NCBI GenBank assembly: GCA_014843695.1
Contig: CM026390.1
Location: forward strand, 2,209,114-2,273,113
From: Archivesica marissinica
Lineage: Eukaryota; Mollusca; Bivalvia; Venerida; Vesicomyidae
Direction of reading: 5' to 3'
Length of the DNA: 64,000 bases
Below the pieces are notes generated by a model, which worked only from the letters and a program-made list of their open reading frames with translations, did not search any database and was not told the origin of the DNA. The first letter of the stretch is position 1, and each line of letters begins with the position of its first letter. A program made the position numbers and the translations under genes. Positions 37,578 through 49,187 of the stretch are shown piece by piece.

Positions 37578-39222
37578 TTTATGTATAGTTTATGTATAGT
37601 TTATGTAGAGTTTATGTATAGTTTATGTATGTTATATAGTTTATGTATAGTTTATGTATGTTTATGTATAGTTTATGTATATTTTATGTATAGTTTATGT
37701 ATGTTTATATAGTTTATGTATAGTTTATGTGTATTTTATGTATAGTTTATGTATAGTTTATGTATAGTTTATGTATAGTTTATGTATAGTTTATGTATAG
37801 TTTATGTATGTTTATGTATTTTATGTATAGTTTATGTATAGTTTATGTATAGTTTATGTATGTTTATATAGTTTATGTATAGTTTATGTATGTTTATATA
37901 GTTTATGTATAGTTTATGTGTGTTTTTGTTATGTATAGTTTATGTATAGTTTATGTATGTTTATATAGTTTATGTATAGTTTATGTATAGTTTATGTATG
38001 TTTATATATTTTATGTATAGTTTATGTATAGTTTATGTATAGTTTATGTATGTTTATATAGTTTATGTATAGTTTATGTATGTTTATATAGTTTATGTAT
38101 AGTTTATGTATGTTTATATAGTTTATGTATAGTTTATGTATGTTTATATAGTTTATGTATAGTTTATGTATGTTTATGTATGTTTATGTATGTTTATATA
38201 GTTTATGTATGTTTATGTATGTTTATGTATAGTTTATGTATGTTTATATAGTTTATGTATAGTTTATATAGTTTATGTATGTTTATATAGTTTATGTATG
38301 TTTATATAGTTTATGTATAGTTTATGTATAGTTTATGTATGTTTATATAGTTTATGTATAGTTTATGTATAGTTTATGTATAGTTTATGTATGTTTATAT
38401 AGTTTATGTATAGTTTATGTATGTTTATATAGTTTATGTATGTTTATGTATAGTTTATGTATGTCTATATAGTTTATGTATAGTTTATGTATAGTTTATA
38501 TAGTTTATGTATGTTTATATAGTTTATGTATGTTTATATAGTTTATGTATAGTTTATGTATAGTTTATATAGTTTATGTATGTTTATATAGTTTATGTAT
38601 AGTTTATGTATAGTTTATATAGTTTATGTATGTTTATATAGTTTATGTATGTTTATATAGTTTATGTATAGTTTATGTATAGTTTATATAGTTTATGTAT
38701 GTTTATATAGTTTATGTATAGTTTATGTATAGTTTATATAGTTTATGTATGTTTATATAGTTTATGTATGTTTATATAGTTTATGTATAGTTTATGTATA
38801 GTTTATATAGTTTATGTATGTTTATATAGTTTATGTATAGTTTATGTATAGTTTATATAGTTTATGTATGTTTATATAGTTTATGTATGTTTATATAGTT
38901 TATGTATAGTTTATGTATAGTTTATATAGTTTATGTATGTTTATATAGTTTATGTATAGTTTATGTATGTTTATATAGTTTATGTATAGTTTATGTATGT
39001 TTATATAGTTTATGTATAGTTTATGTATGTTTATATAGTTTATGTATAGTTTATGTATGTTTATGTATGTTTATGTATAGTTTATGTATGTTTATATAGT
39101 TTATGTATAGTTTATGTATGTTTATATAGTTTATGTATAGTTTATGTATGTTTATATAGTTTATGTATAGTTTATGTATGTTTATATAGTTTATGTATAG
39201 TTTATATATGTTTATATAGTTT
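37578..39222. repeat. AT-rich array of 9-11 bp modules
   Basis: Made only of tttatgtatag (11), tttatgtatg (10) and tttatatag (9) in varying order. From about 38470 to 38940 a 50-bp higher-order pattern (11+11+9+10+9) recurs several times. From 38940 a 30-bp pattern (11+10+9) dominates. The left end is lost in the gap. Confidence 0.95.
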
Positions 39223-41243
39223 GAATTGAAATTTAATGTTAAATTGTTGGTTTTCTTTTATGCTTTCCAGGGAATGATTTGTTTTCTGAATGAAAGTAAA
39301 CTCCATCTTCCACTGTTTTCAAGCAGTGAATGATGACATCTTCTCTGTCACTGCTGGAGTTTCGTATTCCTCCGCGGTTGTATTTTAGTTGGTTTAAACA
39401 TATTTATTTTCTATCATGTACATGGTTATTTACAACAATTGAAATAAGGAATTGGACAGAAATCTATACAGCTTATGGTTGTCCTCTCTTTCCTAAATAA
39501 TTTACACAAACATTTCATGGCATGACTATTTACAAGTTCAACAATACTTGTTGGTATGTATAGGGAAGATGTAATGCTTACAAAGCTTAATTCATGGTAT
39601 CTAAATTAATGTTGTGATACATAAGAGTACAGAGCTTGAAAAGTTGTGCAGAAAAAAAAACAATTAAAAGAAATAAAACCAACAAATGGAAGATGATAAA
39701 AAAGACAAAGGATATGTTTGTATTTTAGTTATTTTCTGACAATCATGAACAGTTAATTATAAAGTAATATATTCTAATGAATTTGTTCAGTCTGTATTTT
39801 TTAATTTTGACAGCAAACAGAAACTAACTTGAAAATTATGCCGGAACTATTTCTTATTACGGACGTTCACAAAAACATAAGTGGTTGTGCGGTTGTGTAT
39901 TATAAAGAAATGAGCCTCTTTCATGTCGTGATCTACGAAATATGAATAATATACTCTCAGTAAGCATTAAGCGTACGATTAAATCCATTCTCATTCTCTA
40001 TCCAATACATATGTACTGTACATTATGAATGTTTAGTCAAATATGTATTTCTCTCCTCGATGTAACAAAATCCTATCTTACACTACTAAGCAGGACTACC
40101 CTCTATTTCTTGGCATAAGAAACATGTACAGTTGGAACAAGTTTCCTTAAGTTTAAGTTTAACAAGGTATTCTCGTCACATAACCGTATTATAAATGGTA
40201 AACATATATTTATATATATGCAGTCTTAGACATCTTAGAATGTATACATGCACCGGGTGTTGTATTCACCCGGTCTACCCCCGACTATCGCTGGCCAAAT
40301 TATTGTGTGAGCGACAGTCGGAGATATGAAAACACTGAGATTACAGCAGCCTTCATAGCCCTCTAAACATCCAGTTATAATAATTACAATAGGCAAATTC
40401 ATCACTTTTAGATGATGTGTATTTCAATCTTCTTAGAAAACTCAGTCGCCCAAATGCATTTATGCGGTGGCGACTTTAAATAAATCAGTCAGTCTGAACA
40501 ATGCCCGTGCAAGCTGTTTATCCGTGGCATTGACATCTTATGCATAAAATATACATATTCATCACATGACTTTGCTTGTATTCAGTGTAATGCAGCCATC
40601 TCATACCTTCTTTTATCACATAATTTGCTCTGCAGACGGGTTATATCGCCATTACATAGTTTTTGTATTTCACTAACCTAAGTGTAATAACTATGCAAAT
40701 AGGCATCGTATGTATTCAGACGCTCTGTAAATAAACTAAGCAACCAACATGGCGTTGCATCAAGCTATACACCGTATACGACGGGCTATTAACACTACAC
40801 ATTCCTGCCCTATCGCTGAATTCTTCAACAGCCATGTCCAGCTACAGTAGCAATTCCAATGTAAAACGTGTGGTTATGTGACTTTCAGGCTATACGAAAT
40901 GTTCAACTTTACCCGGACAGCTAACAAAACGAGTTATATACCAAAATGTTTGTAATGTCTGAAGTGTGTCACACATGCGGCATAAATTGACATCAATTGT
41001 GGCGTTCGGAGAAATTCAAGATAACGTCCAAAATGGGGTGCCACAAATTGAAAGTCCACTTAAAGGACCATAGGTCCAGCTGTTTACATTTTGTGACTTT
41101 ATTTCATTTGTTTTTGGTATTCATGTGTAAGAATATACATTGTCAAAGAAATTATTGTACCATTTAAGAAAATTATGCGAATTACCGATTAAAATTGTCA
41201 ACTTTAAGGGTTAGGGATGGTATTTTAAATTTTAGCTCCAAAC
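39223..41243. other. 2-kb non-repetitive region
   Basis: No long open frame. A good-looking acceptor (pyrimidine-rich tract ending tttccag at about 39270) precedes only about 20 open codons. Near 40280-40330 ccgactatcgct faces agcgacagtcgg, a 12-bp near-palindrome. Near 40440-40490 gtggcgactttaaataaatc then agtcagtctg resembles a retroelement 3' end with a short tail. None of these is strong. Confidence 0.5.
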
Positions 41244-41251
41244 GTTGGACG
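41244..41251 (+). repeat. Candidate left 8-bp target-site duplication
   Basis: gttggacg here versus gtttgacg at 42140-42147 (7 of 8 identical), directly outside the inverted arms. Confidence 0.5.
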
Positions 41252-42139
41252 CACAGGCACAAGACACAATTGTGTTGCCCTATGGTCATATAGTAAGTAA
41301 TGTTTACTAAAAGCAACCAACGGAAATGAAACATGGATGCAGGAACATCGACGAGAAACAAGTAAAAACGACCAGATCACTGATATGTCCGTGTGGTCCC
41401 GACTGGAACACCTAATTCTATCAACAAATACTTTTTATTTCATGGAGATCGGTCAAATAACACCAGATTGGCGCATTGTTTCATCGTGAACAGCAGGAAA
41501 TGCAATGTTGTCGTTTTCGCTGGGTGTTCAGTTTTTGACAATATCCGATGTGAATGACTGCTGTTGCCTCATTGGTCAAAAATGAAACATGTAAATCCAT
41601 ATGAAAACAGCAGCCAATGAAATACAGCTGTATATTCACCGCGGATCTTATCCAAAATGGAACAATAATTGGATTTTACTTTTGTTTTCGACTTGTTTGC
41701 TGTATTGCTCGGTTGGATCTGCACGCTGATGCTGCAGACAGCATGATTCGCAAGAGAAAGGTTGCATTTAACGAAGTAGGTGTGAATTTTAGATGTTATG
41801 AGCATTACACGGTGTAAAACGACGAGAAAACATACCACCAAATCAAAAACCGAATGCCCAGCGAAAACGACAACATTGCATGTCCTGCTGTTCACGATGA
41901 AACAATGCGCCATTCTGGTGTTATTTGACCGATCTCCATGAAATAAAAAGTATTTGTTGATAGAATAAGGTCTTCCAGTCGGGACCACAAGGCATATCAG
42001 TGATCTGGTCGTTTTTACCTAGTTTCTCGTTGATGTTTCTGCATGCATGTTTCATTTCCGTTGGTTGCCTTTAGTAAACATTACTTACTATATGACGACA
42101 AGAGGGCAAACAAATAAATATTTGTGTCTTGTGCCTGTG
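41252..42139. mobile_element. DNA element with arms of about 290 bp in inverted orientation
   Basis: The left arm (41252-41538) and right arm (41843-42139) are reverse complements with scattered substitutions and a few indels. Examples are cacaggcacaagacac (41252) against gtgtcttgtgcctgtg (42124), and cgcattgtttcatcgtgaac (41472) against its complement near 41890. The 304-bp centre holds short open frames on both strands. The minus one (41569-41988) starts inside the right arm. Ends beginning CACAGG and 8-bp flanks would suit a hAT- or P-type non-autonomous element. No transposase domain is recognised. A foldback or inverted duplication is the alternative. Confidence 0.75.
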
Positions 42140-42147
42140 GTTTGACG
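42140..42147 (+). repeat. Candidate right 8-bp target-site duplication
   Basis: gtttgacg, differing at one base from 41244-41251. Confidence 0.5.
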
Positions 42148-42649
42148 TAAATCATGTGAAGTATGTTTACAATGAACGTGTATATATCAAAACTAATTAA
42201 AATAATGGCTTCTTGGTGGAAAACAGATGAAAACTATGAATATATAAGTTTTTATAAGTGGGTGGGGTAATTTAATATGCATTTTTAGCTGTATACGTAT
42301 ATCTAGTTTATTCATATTTTATTGCATTCTTTATATTCAATGAACAATACAACTCAAATTTACATGTTAAGGATGAATTAAATAAGATATATGGTACAAA
42401 CATTATCAGTATGTATATATATGGAGAAGCAAAAGGGTTGGGCCACAAGTTTTAACAACATTAGTTTCGGCCCGCCCCAACATACTAGTTTGTAATTAAC
42501 AAAGAGAGTGAATATAGTATAAGAGCATTGCAATTAGGATGCTAATATTTGATTACAATTAAGGGGGATAATAATGGATATGAAAAAAAGTACAAAAAAA
42601 GAGAAAAGCATTAGGAAATGCAATTCGCGACTACTACACCTTCCCAGTG
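42148..42649. other. Spacer, possibly LINE 3' untranslated region
   Basis: AT-rich. It lies downstream, on the minus strand, of the LINE C-terminal fragment at 42930-43340. T-rich stretches on that strand (about 42570-42610) and gttgggccacaagttttaac at about 42438 could belong to its 3' region. No second copy is available to confirm this. Confidence 0.4.
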
Positions 42650-42885
42650 CCACCTCGTACAATATCCCCAGCCAGCCAAACCCGCAGCCACACCATACAG
42701 TATCCCCAGCCAGCCAAACCCGCAGCCATATCGTACAATATCCCCAGCCAGCCAAACCCGCAGCCGCACCGTACAATATCCCCAGCCAGCCAAACCCGCA
42801 GCCACACCGTACAATATCCCCAGCCAGCCAAACCCGCAGCCACACCGTACAATATCCCCAGCCAGCCAAACCCGCAGCCACACCC
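42650..42885. repeat. 38-bp minisatellite array
   Basis: Six units of 38 bp (ccgtacaatatccccagcca, gccaaacccgcagccaca). Frames are open on both strands in several phases. The plus strand reads Pro/Gln-rich repeats and the minus Gly/Trp/Leu-rich repeats, with no single favoured frame. Confidence 0.95.
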
Positions 42886-42929
42886 AGGCAAAAATCGTAT
42901 CAAGAGAACAGCATAACTTTATAATATAG

Positions 42930-43340
42930 TTAGGTATGTCTTTGCTCAAAGCGCCTTGTTGATTTAATATATGTTTGAACGTGTTTGAAAATATACTCAT
43001 TTTCTTCGTGCGTTAAATTTTCGAAACCAAACAGTAGTTTTCTTGTGCTTAAAGGGTGATGCGTATCTGTGCTTATGAATAGTAAGCGCCTTTGGTTTAC
43101 ATAAAATAGACAACGAAATATATAGTGTTCCGCATCCTCATTTTCATTGAGCTGACACGGGAATTTTGGGTTATCGCGTAAATGGTTGTTGAACAAATCG
43201 GCATTCAGGTTGCTACAAGCATTTCAAATGCGAGCATGATATATCTGTTGACAGCGGTCTCCGGATTTAAAAAATGATGGTACTATTGGTGGCTTGAAGA
43301 TTTCTTTCAGCTTTCCTTTGAATGCCGACATGTAATACGT
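42930..43340 (-). pseudogene. C-terminal fragment of a LINE polyprotein
   Basis: Minus strand from about 43335: FKGKLKEIF, SGDRCQQIYHARI, a stop, then NACSNLNADLFNNHL. After that come FPCQLNENEDAEHYIFRC and LSTRKLLFGFENL to a stop at 42930. The pattern (R/A-R-x-x-C-S-x-L-N, then C-x(n)-E-D-A-x-H-x-x-F-x-C) is the zinc-binding C-terminal end typical of many non-LTR polyproteins. One of the expected paired cysteines seems replaced by Gln. The reverse transcriptase is absent upstream. The 38-bp array lies 45 bp downstream of its stop, so within its likely 3' untranslated region. Confidence 0.8.
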
Positions 43341-44753
43341 ATATCTAGTTTGTACAGCTTAATAACACCATATTCATGCTGATGTATTATATATGTATAT
43401 TATATTAAATTAATTACTTATTTATGTTGGGCATGTAATATTTTACACATCCAATCTAAAATAATCCAAGATGGCGTCCAAATTGGCCGCCTTGTAGCTT
43501 GAAATATACGACTTTATTTACGTGCAGTCAATGTTGATTACAAACAAAACGCAATGGAAAAATGTATGTTTATTTGTACAGAAGTTTTATACATCTAGTA
43601 GATACAAGAGAATAGTGTCAATGTTGTTGCAGATTACATACATTGTTAATGTATTCATATTAGGTTCAACGATGGTATGCACTTTCCTAGAAGACCTCAC
43701 CACCTTCACCGTAAATAAAACAAATTCCTACATTTAAAGACTTGATATATCGACACAAAATTATGCAGCAAGTGAAACATGTGGATCTCATTTGTTGTAA
43801 TATAAGATGCAATGAGCAAAGGAACAATGAACACCAGTTTATTGTGTGTTTCACTTCATTATATGTGTAGCTTCCACTAAAACAGGGTTTACAAGTATGC
43901 CGATCACGATTTCTTGACAGTATGTCATTCCAAAATGTCATCAGTGTTTACACTTGCAAACATGGTGAACACATTCTGACAAAAAGCTGTTCCATCTATG
44001 GAACCTGTACATGCACATGCTAGGGTACATGGTTGTTCATTGCTTGAGCAAACACAATCAACATTACACACATCTTGTCATAGACACGTTAAATCACCCA
44101 GAAGTACAGGTGCTATACGATTTGTAAATAGCCTGTATTTAAACGTTAAACATTTTGACCGAGTTGGTAAATATGTACTTGTGACGTCATGTGGTGTCAT
44201 AGTCACGTGCTCCATTCATGCAATTGACATAATAATATACATGTAGAACACACACTGCTGTTTACAATACATTTACTAGTTGTTTGCCTTATAATCATTT
44301 CATGAATTTAAAAGCTGATTTTCATGTAAGCAAAGTAACTAATGTAAATAAAATTGCAAATAAAATGTGAACTACGTTTTTCTGCGCTTACTGTTCATTT
44401 ACAAGCGACCGCATAACGCACCTCATTGATAATAAAGGAAACCTATGCACATGAAACATTTGCAATTCAGTGAATTTATCGGGGTGTTGTTTTTGGACGA
44501 TTATGTTATAAATATGATCATATAGTCGTGTTCATTTGTAGAGCCTCGTTTTTATCGTTTTTAGAAGACTCATTAAATAAATTCAATAACAATTGACCAT
44601 TCATTTAATATCATATATATATTAGTCGGTTCAAATGCTCACTCGGAGCTTGTTTTGTACTGTTGATATATTGCCGACTCAAAATAAAATGTATCTTATC
44701 ATATATTAACACTTGGAAGGATTCTGATTGGTTGAGAGTACATATTTTTGGAA
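43341..44753. other. 1.4-kb non-repetitive region
   Basis: Unique AT-rich DNA. Open frames of 70 to 84 codons at 43522-43737 (+), 43687-43941 (-) and 43998-44246 (+) overlap or lack recognisable motifs. No splice architecture is convincing. Confidence 0.55.
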
Positions 44754-44970
44754 CAGTGGAAGTCGTGGATGCGCGTTCGCTTCAGGTGCGAAATGTCCGG
44801 AGTTAGAGCTCCGCTGGAGCCGTTACGATTGTGCCCTTAGGCAAGGCATTTAGTTTCCACGTTGCCTCTTCTCTCTCCCTCGTGGCGATGGATTCCATCA
44901 GGAATGAGGTCTCGAGAGTGATTAATATAAGTTATAAGAACTTGTTTCGCAATCGAGCTAAAATAAATTT
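44754..44970 (+). mobile_element. SINE C copy, unexpanded
   Basis: cagtggaagtcgtggatgcg is followed by a clean anticodon-like arm ttcgc/gcgaa with loop ttcaggt (CAG, Leu-like). Next is a decayed B box (agttagagctcc), gttacgattgtgcccttagg and caaggcattt. The 3' end is atcaggaatgaggtctcgag...caatcgagctaaaataa. It has a single head unit, unlike the copy at 35107-36135. Small plus and minus frames over it are by-products. Confidence 0.87.
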
Positions 44971-45450
44971 GTATAAAGCTCTCGCCAAAAGATCGGTTTA
45001 TAGCAAAATTCCTCAATTCATAAAACATGGTATGAAATGAGCACTCATGTAAGATCCTACATATTGTATATATAATGCAATAAGTGTGTTTCACTGCACT
45101 CAAGTATAATTCCAAGCTCACTTTGACACAGATATACCGATAGGAGGTAGGCGGTTCTGGTAATACAGTTAATCGCGCAATAATTCAGTGTAAATGGACA
45201 TAAATAGAGTAGTTGTTCTGCATGACAAACTATTAAACCTCATTTCCGAGGATTAGCTTGACATCATTATCTAGACAGTAAACGGATAGATGATCAAAAA
45301 CAGAGAACATAGTTTGCATTTATCCGTCATCCATATTGATATTGTACGTATGCATTTACTTGAGACATTATCATAAATTACACGCTTCAATTACAGCGGT
45401 AAAGTAATTAAATAACTTGATGAATGTATTTAATCCATGCAATGAACGCA
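44971..45450. other. Spacer
   Basis: Unique sequence, no gene or repeat seen. Confidence 0.6.
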
Positions 45451-45536
45451 AGCGCCGGTAGCCGAACGGTCTAAAGTGTTGATACTAAACTCAAATGAAA
45501 TGAGCTAGTTCGCGTCGGTTCGAATCCTCACTGCTT
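45451..45536 (+). mobile_element. tRNA-Leu-like sequence, probable SINE head
   Basis: tagccgaacggtctaaag fits the class II (Leu-type) A box and ggttcgaatcc is a consensus B box. Spacing is about 50 bp, as in tRNAs with a long variable arm. The acceptor ends do not pair well, so this is a pseudo-tRNA or SINE head rather than a working tRNA gene. Confidence 0.6.
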
Positions 45537-45766
45537 AAAAATTGCGAAGTTACAAAAATAGAAAGAAAGATTTTTTATTACGATGATATAGATATTTATT
45601 TATAAATTATTTCAGTTATATTCTTTATATTTTAAATCAATGTTTCCCGATTCCCATTTTGATTCTAGTATGTGTTTTATTTTTTATTTCTTATTTTTAT
45701 GATATTTTATTTTATTTTTCTACAACACAACTTATACAATTTTACGAGCATCATGCAATTTCAAAA

Positions 45767-45904
45767 TTACGATCCATCTTCGCTCGCTGTGTCAGTTGAG
45801 CTGCCACACTCATATGCCGAGTCGATATCCTCTGTATCCGAGCCATGTATGGTAATCACTACCTCAGTCGGCTTTTCTCCGGAGTAGTGATCTGATGCTT
45901 GCAT
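45767..45904 (-). CDS. Unrecognised 45-codon acidic open frame
   Basis: An ATG-to-stop frame starting MQASDHYSGEKPTEVV and ending TDTASEDGS. It is rich in Ser, Thr, Asp and Glu. It lies between two tRNA-like sequences that point toward each other. The composition is markedly less AT-rich than its surroundings. The product could be a fragment of a transposon-encoded protein or chance. No family assigned. Confidence 0.2.
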   Translation of the reverse strand: MQASDHYSGEKPTEVVITIHGSDTEDIDSAYECGSSTDTASEDGS

Positions 45905-46000
45905 CTTGCCAATCAATGAATGTTAATAAAATCGTGCAAAGCGAGAGTTCGTGCTATGTGTAGCATTTTTATAAAATCAAGAAATAATAAAAATAAAATT

Positions 46001-46076
46001 TTACCTTTTAGGGGATCGAACCCGGGACATCTACCGTCATAATTAGTGGCATTACCGCTGCGCCATCAATCGGATT
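46001..46076 (-). mobile_element. tRNA-like sequence on minus strand, probable SINE head
   Basis: Reverse complement carries tggcgcagcggtaatgcc (A box) and gggttcgatcccc (B box) about 40 bp apart. Acceptor pairing is poor. The downstream body on the minus strand (toward 45905) has no second copy in the window. Confidence 0.6.
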
Positions 46077-46223
46077 TGATTAAAACATCAAGTTAGAACG
46101 GCCTTATACTGATTGTAACTTCGTATATGTCCTAAGGTCAGCCGAATATGCAGATGTCTCAAGTAAATGCGTACGTACAATAATGTTGTTCAATGTACCT
46201 GCTATAATAAAACGACTGTTCTG

Positions 46224-46256
<33 letters not shown>

Positions 46257-46286
46257 GCATCATCATCAGCATCATCATCATCATAT
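46224..46286. repeat. (CAT)n microsatellite
   Basis: About 20 CAT/CAG triplets, mostly perfect, giving a poly-His plus frame and poly-Met minus frame that are artefacts. Confidence 0.95.
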
Positions 46287-46531
46287 CATATACAACCAAT
46301 ACACTTGTCTGAATAGTACTGACATATACAACGTGACAGATGTATGGGTAAACACTACACAATGATTCACATTTCCGCATCAATTTCTACTACCCGTGAA
46401 CTGCTTTTCAATAATGCAAACGGTGTTCCATAAAGGTTTTCTTATTGACATCCCCGGACACCATAACATGCACATGTATGCACTGCCAAACTGTATTAAC
46501 CCTTCATGGGTTCAAAAGTAGATAACATGAG
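46287..46531. other. Spacer
   Basis: Unique sequence without recognised features. Confidence 0.6.
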
Positions 46532-48444
46532 GTGATCCGACCTCTCTTTATAAAACCTGCCCGGCAAATACGTCCCCGGGTGAACAACTAGGTAGAACCA
46601 CCCCCGGCAAATACGTCCCCGGGTGAACAAATATGTTGAACCACCCCCGGCAAATACGTCCCCAGGTGAACACCTAGGTAGAACCACCCCCGGCAAATAC
46701 GTCCCCAGGTGAACAACTAGGTAGAACCACCCCCGGCAAATACGTCCCCAGGTGAACAACTAGGTATAACCACCCCCGGCAAATACGTCCCCAGGTGAAC
46801 AACTAGGTAGAACCACCCCCGGCAAATACGTCCCCAGGTGAACAATCTGCCCGGCAAATACGTCCCCAGGGGATCCGACCTCTCTTTATAAAACCTGCCC
46901 GGCAAATACGTCCCCAGGTGATCCGACCTCTCTTTATAAAACCTGCCCGGCAAATACGTCCCCAGGGGATCCGACCTCTCTTTATAAAACCTGCCCGGCA
47001 AATACGTCCCCAGGTGATCCGACCTCTCTTTATAAAACCTGCCCGGCAAATACGTCCCCAGGTGATCCGACCTCTCTTTATAAAACCTTCCCGGAAAATA
47101 CGTCCCCAGGTGATCCGACCTCTCTTTATAAAACCTGCCCGGCAAATACGTCCCCAGGTGATCCGACCTCTCTTTATAAAACCACCCCCGGTAAATACGT
47201 CCCCAGGTGAACACCTAGGTAGAACCACCCCCGGCAAATACGTCCCCAGGTGAATACCTAGGTAGAACCACCCCGGCAAATACGTCCCCAGGTGAACAAC
47301 TAGGTACAACCACCCCGGCAAATACGTGCCCAGGTGAACAACTAGGTACAACCACCCCCGGCAAATACGTCCCCAGGTGAACAAATAGGTACAACCACCC
47401 CCGGCAAATACGTCCCCTGGTGAACAACTAGGTACAACACCCCCGGCAAATACGTCCCCAGGTGAACAACCTCCCCGGCAAATACGTCCCCAGGTGAACA
47501 ACTAGGTAGAACCACCCCCGGCAAATACGTCCCCAGGTGAACAACCTCCCCGGCAAATACGTCCCCAGGTGAACAACTAGGTAGAACCACCCCCGGCAAA
47601 TACGTCCACAGGTGAACAACCGGTAGAACCACCCCCGGCAAATACGTCCCCAGGTGAACAACCTCCCCGGCAAATACGTCCCCAGGTGAACCTACTAGAT
47701 ACAACCACCCCCGCAAATACGTCCCCAGGTGAACAACATCCCCGGCAAATACGTCCCCAGGTGAACAACCTCCCCGGCAAATACGTCCCCAGGTGAACAA
47801 CTAGGTAGAACCACCCCCGGCAAATACGTCCCCAGGTGAACAACCTCCCCGCAAATACGTCCCCAGGTGAACAACTAGGTAGAACCACCCCCGGCAAATA
47901 CGTCCACAGGTGAACAACCGGTAGAACAACCCCCGGCAAATACGTCCCCAGGTGAACAACCTCCCCGGCAAATACGTCCCCAGGTGAACAACATCCCCGG
48001 CAAATACGTCCCCAGGTGAACAACCTCCCCGGCAAATACGTCCCCAGGTGAACAACTAGGTAGAACCACCCCCGGCAAATACGTCCCCAGGTGAACAACC
48101 TCCCCGGCAAATACGTCCCCAGGTGAACAACTAGGTAGAACCACCCCCGGCAAATACGTCCCCAGGTGAACAACCTCCCCGGCAAATACGTCCCCAGGTG
48201 AACAACTAGGTAGAACCACCCCCGGCAAATACGTCCACAGGTGAACAACCGGTAGAACCACCCCCGGCAAATACGTCCCCAGGTGAACAACCTCCCCGGC
48301 AAATACGTCCCCAGGTGAACCTACTAGATACAACCACCCCCGGCAAATACGTCCCCAGGTGAACAACATCCCCGGCAAATACGTCCCCAGGTGAACAACA
48401 TCCCCGGCAAATACGTCCCCAGGTGAACACCTAGGTAGAACCAC
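46532..48444. repeat. Modular array with 43-, 32- and 48-bp unit types
   Basis: All units share cggcaaatacgtccccaggt. Type 1 (43 bp) adds gaacaactaggtagaaccac. Type 2 (32 bp) joins gaacaacctcc directly to the core. Type 3 (48 bp) adds gatccgacctctctttataa. Type 3 units are clustered at about 46870-47190 with one at the left edge. Type 2 alternates with type 1 from about 47470 onward. Numerous overlapping minus frames and one plus frame are repeat by-products. Confidence 0.94.
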
Positions 48445-48496
48445 ACATTTAACTATTTCAGTCATGATATGCCACCTGGGAAGAACCGCCAACCAA

Positions 48497-49187
48497 GTTT
48501 AGTAATGTATAGCTATGCAGGTCATCTAGCTAGTTTAGTAATGTATAGCTATGCAGGTCATCTAGCTAGTTTAGTAATGTATAGCTATGCAGGTCATCTA
48601 GCTAGTTTAGTAATGTATAGCTATGCAGGTCATCTAGCTAGTTTAGTAATGTATAGCTATGCAGGTCATCTAGCTAGTTTAGTAATGTATAGCTATGCAG
48701 GTCATCTAGCTAGTTTAGTAATGTATAGCTATGCAGGTCATCTAGCTAGTTTAGTAATGTATAGCTATGCAGGTCATCTAGCTAGTTTAGTAATGTATAG
48801 CTATGCAGGTCATCTAGCTAGTTTAGTAATGTATAGCTATGCAGGTCATCTAGCTAGTTTAGTAATGTATAGCTATGCAGGTCATCTAGCTAGTTTAGTA
48901 ATGTATAGCTATGCAGGTCATCTAGCTAGTTTAGTAATGTATAGCTATGCAGGTCATCTAGTTAGTTTTGTAATGTATAGCTATGCAGGTCATCTAGCTA
49001 GTTTAGTAATGTATAGCTATGCAGGTCATCTAGCTAGTTTAGTAATGTATAGCTATGCAGGTCATCTAGCTAGTTTAGTAATGTATAGCTATGCAGGTCA
49101 TCTAGCTAGTTTTGTAATGTATAGCTATGCAGGTCATCTAGCTAGTTTAGTAATGTATAGCTATGCAGGTCATCTAGCTAGTTTTGT
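48497..49187. repeat. 36-bp near-perfect array with one open frame
   Basis: Nineteen units of 36 bp (tttagtaatgtatagctatg, caggtcatctagctag). Only three units show changes, tagta to ttgta or gctag to gttag. One plus frame is open for 255 codons (48469-49236), reading LVMYSYAGHLAS repeats between a short non-repeat start and a non-repeat end. The few substitutions all change the amino acid, and no promoter or splice context is visible. I call it a minisatellite, with a small chance of expression. Confidence 0.95.

Noticed and set aside
36505..37599. Open frames across N
   Set aside because: They consist almost entirely of unknown bases.
37578..39222. Telomeric or centromeric repeat
   Set aside because: The modules do not match TTAGGG-type telomeres, and nothing in the window ties them to a centromere.
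39250..39335. Terminal exon after a good acceptor-like site
   Set aside because: Only about 20 codons follow before a stop, and no partner exon is found upstream of the AT-rich array.
46159..46383. Poly-His or poly-Met proteins
   Set aside because: Both are readings of a CAT microsatellite.
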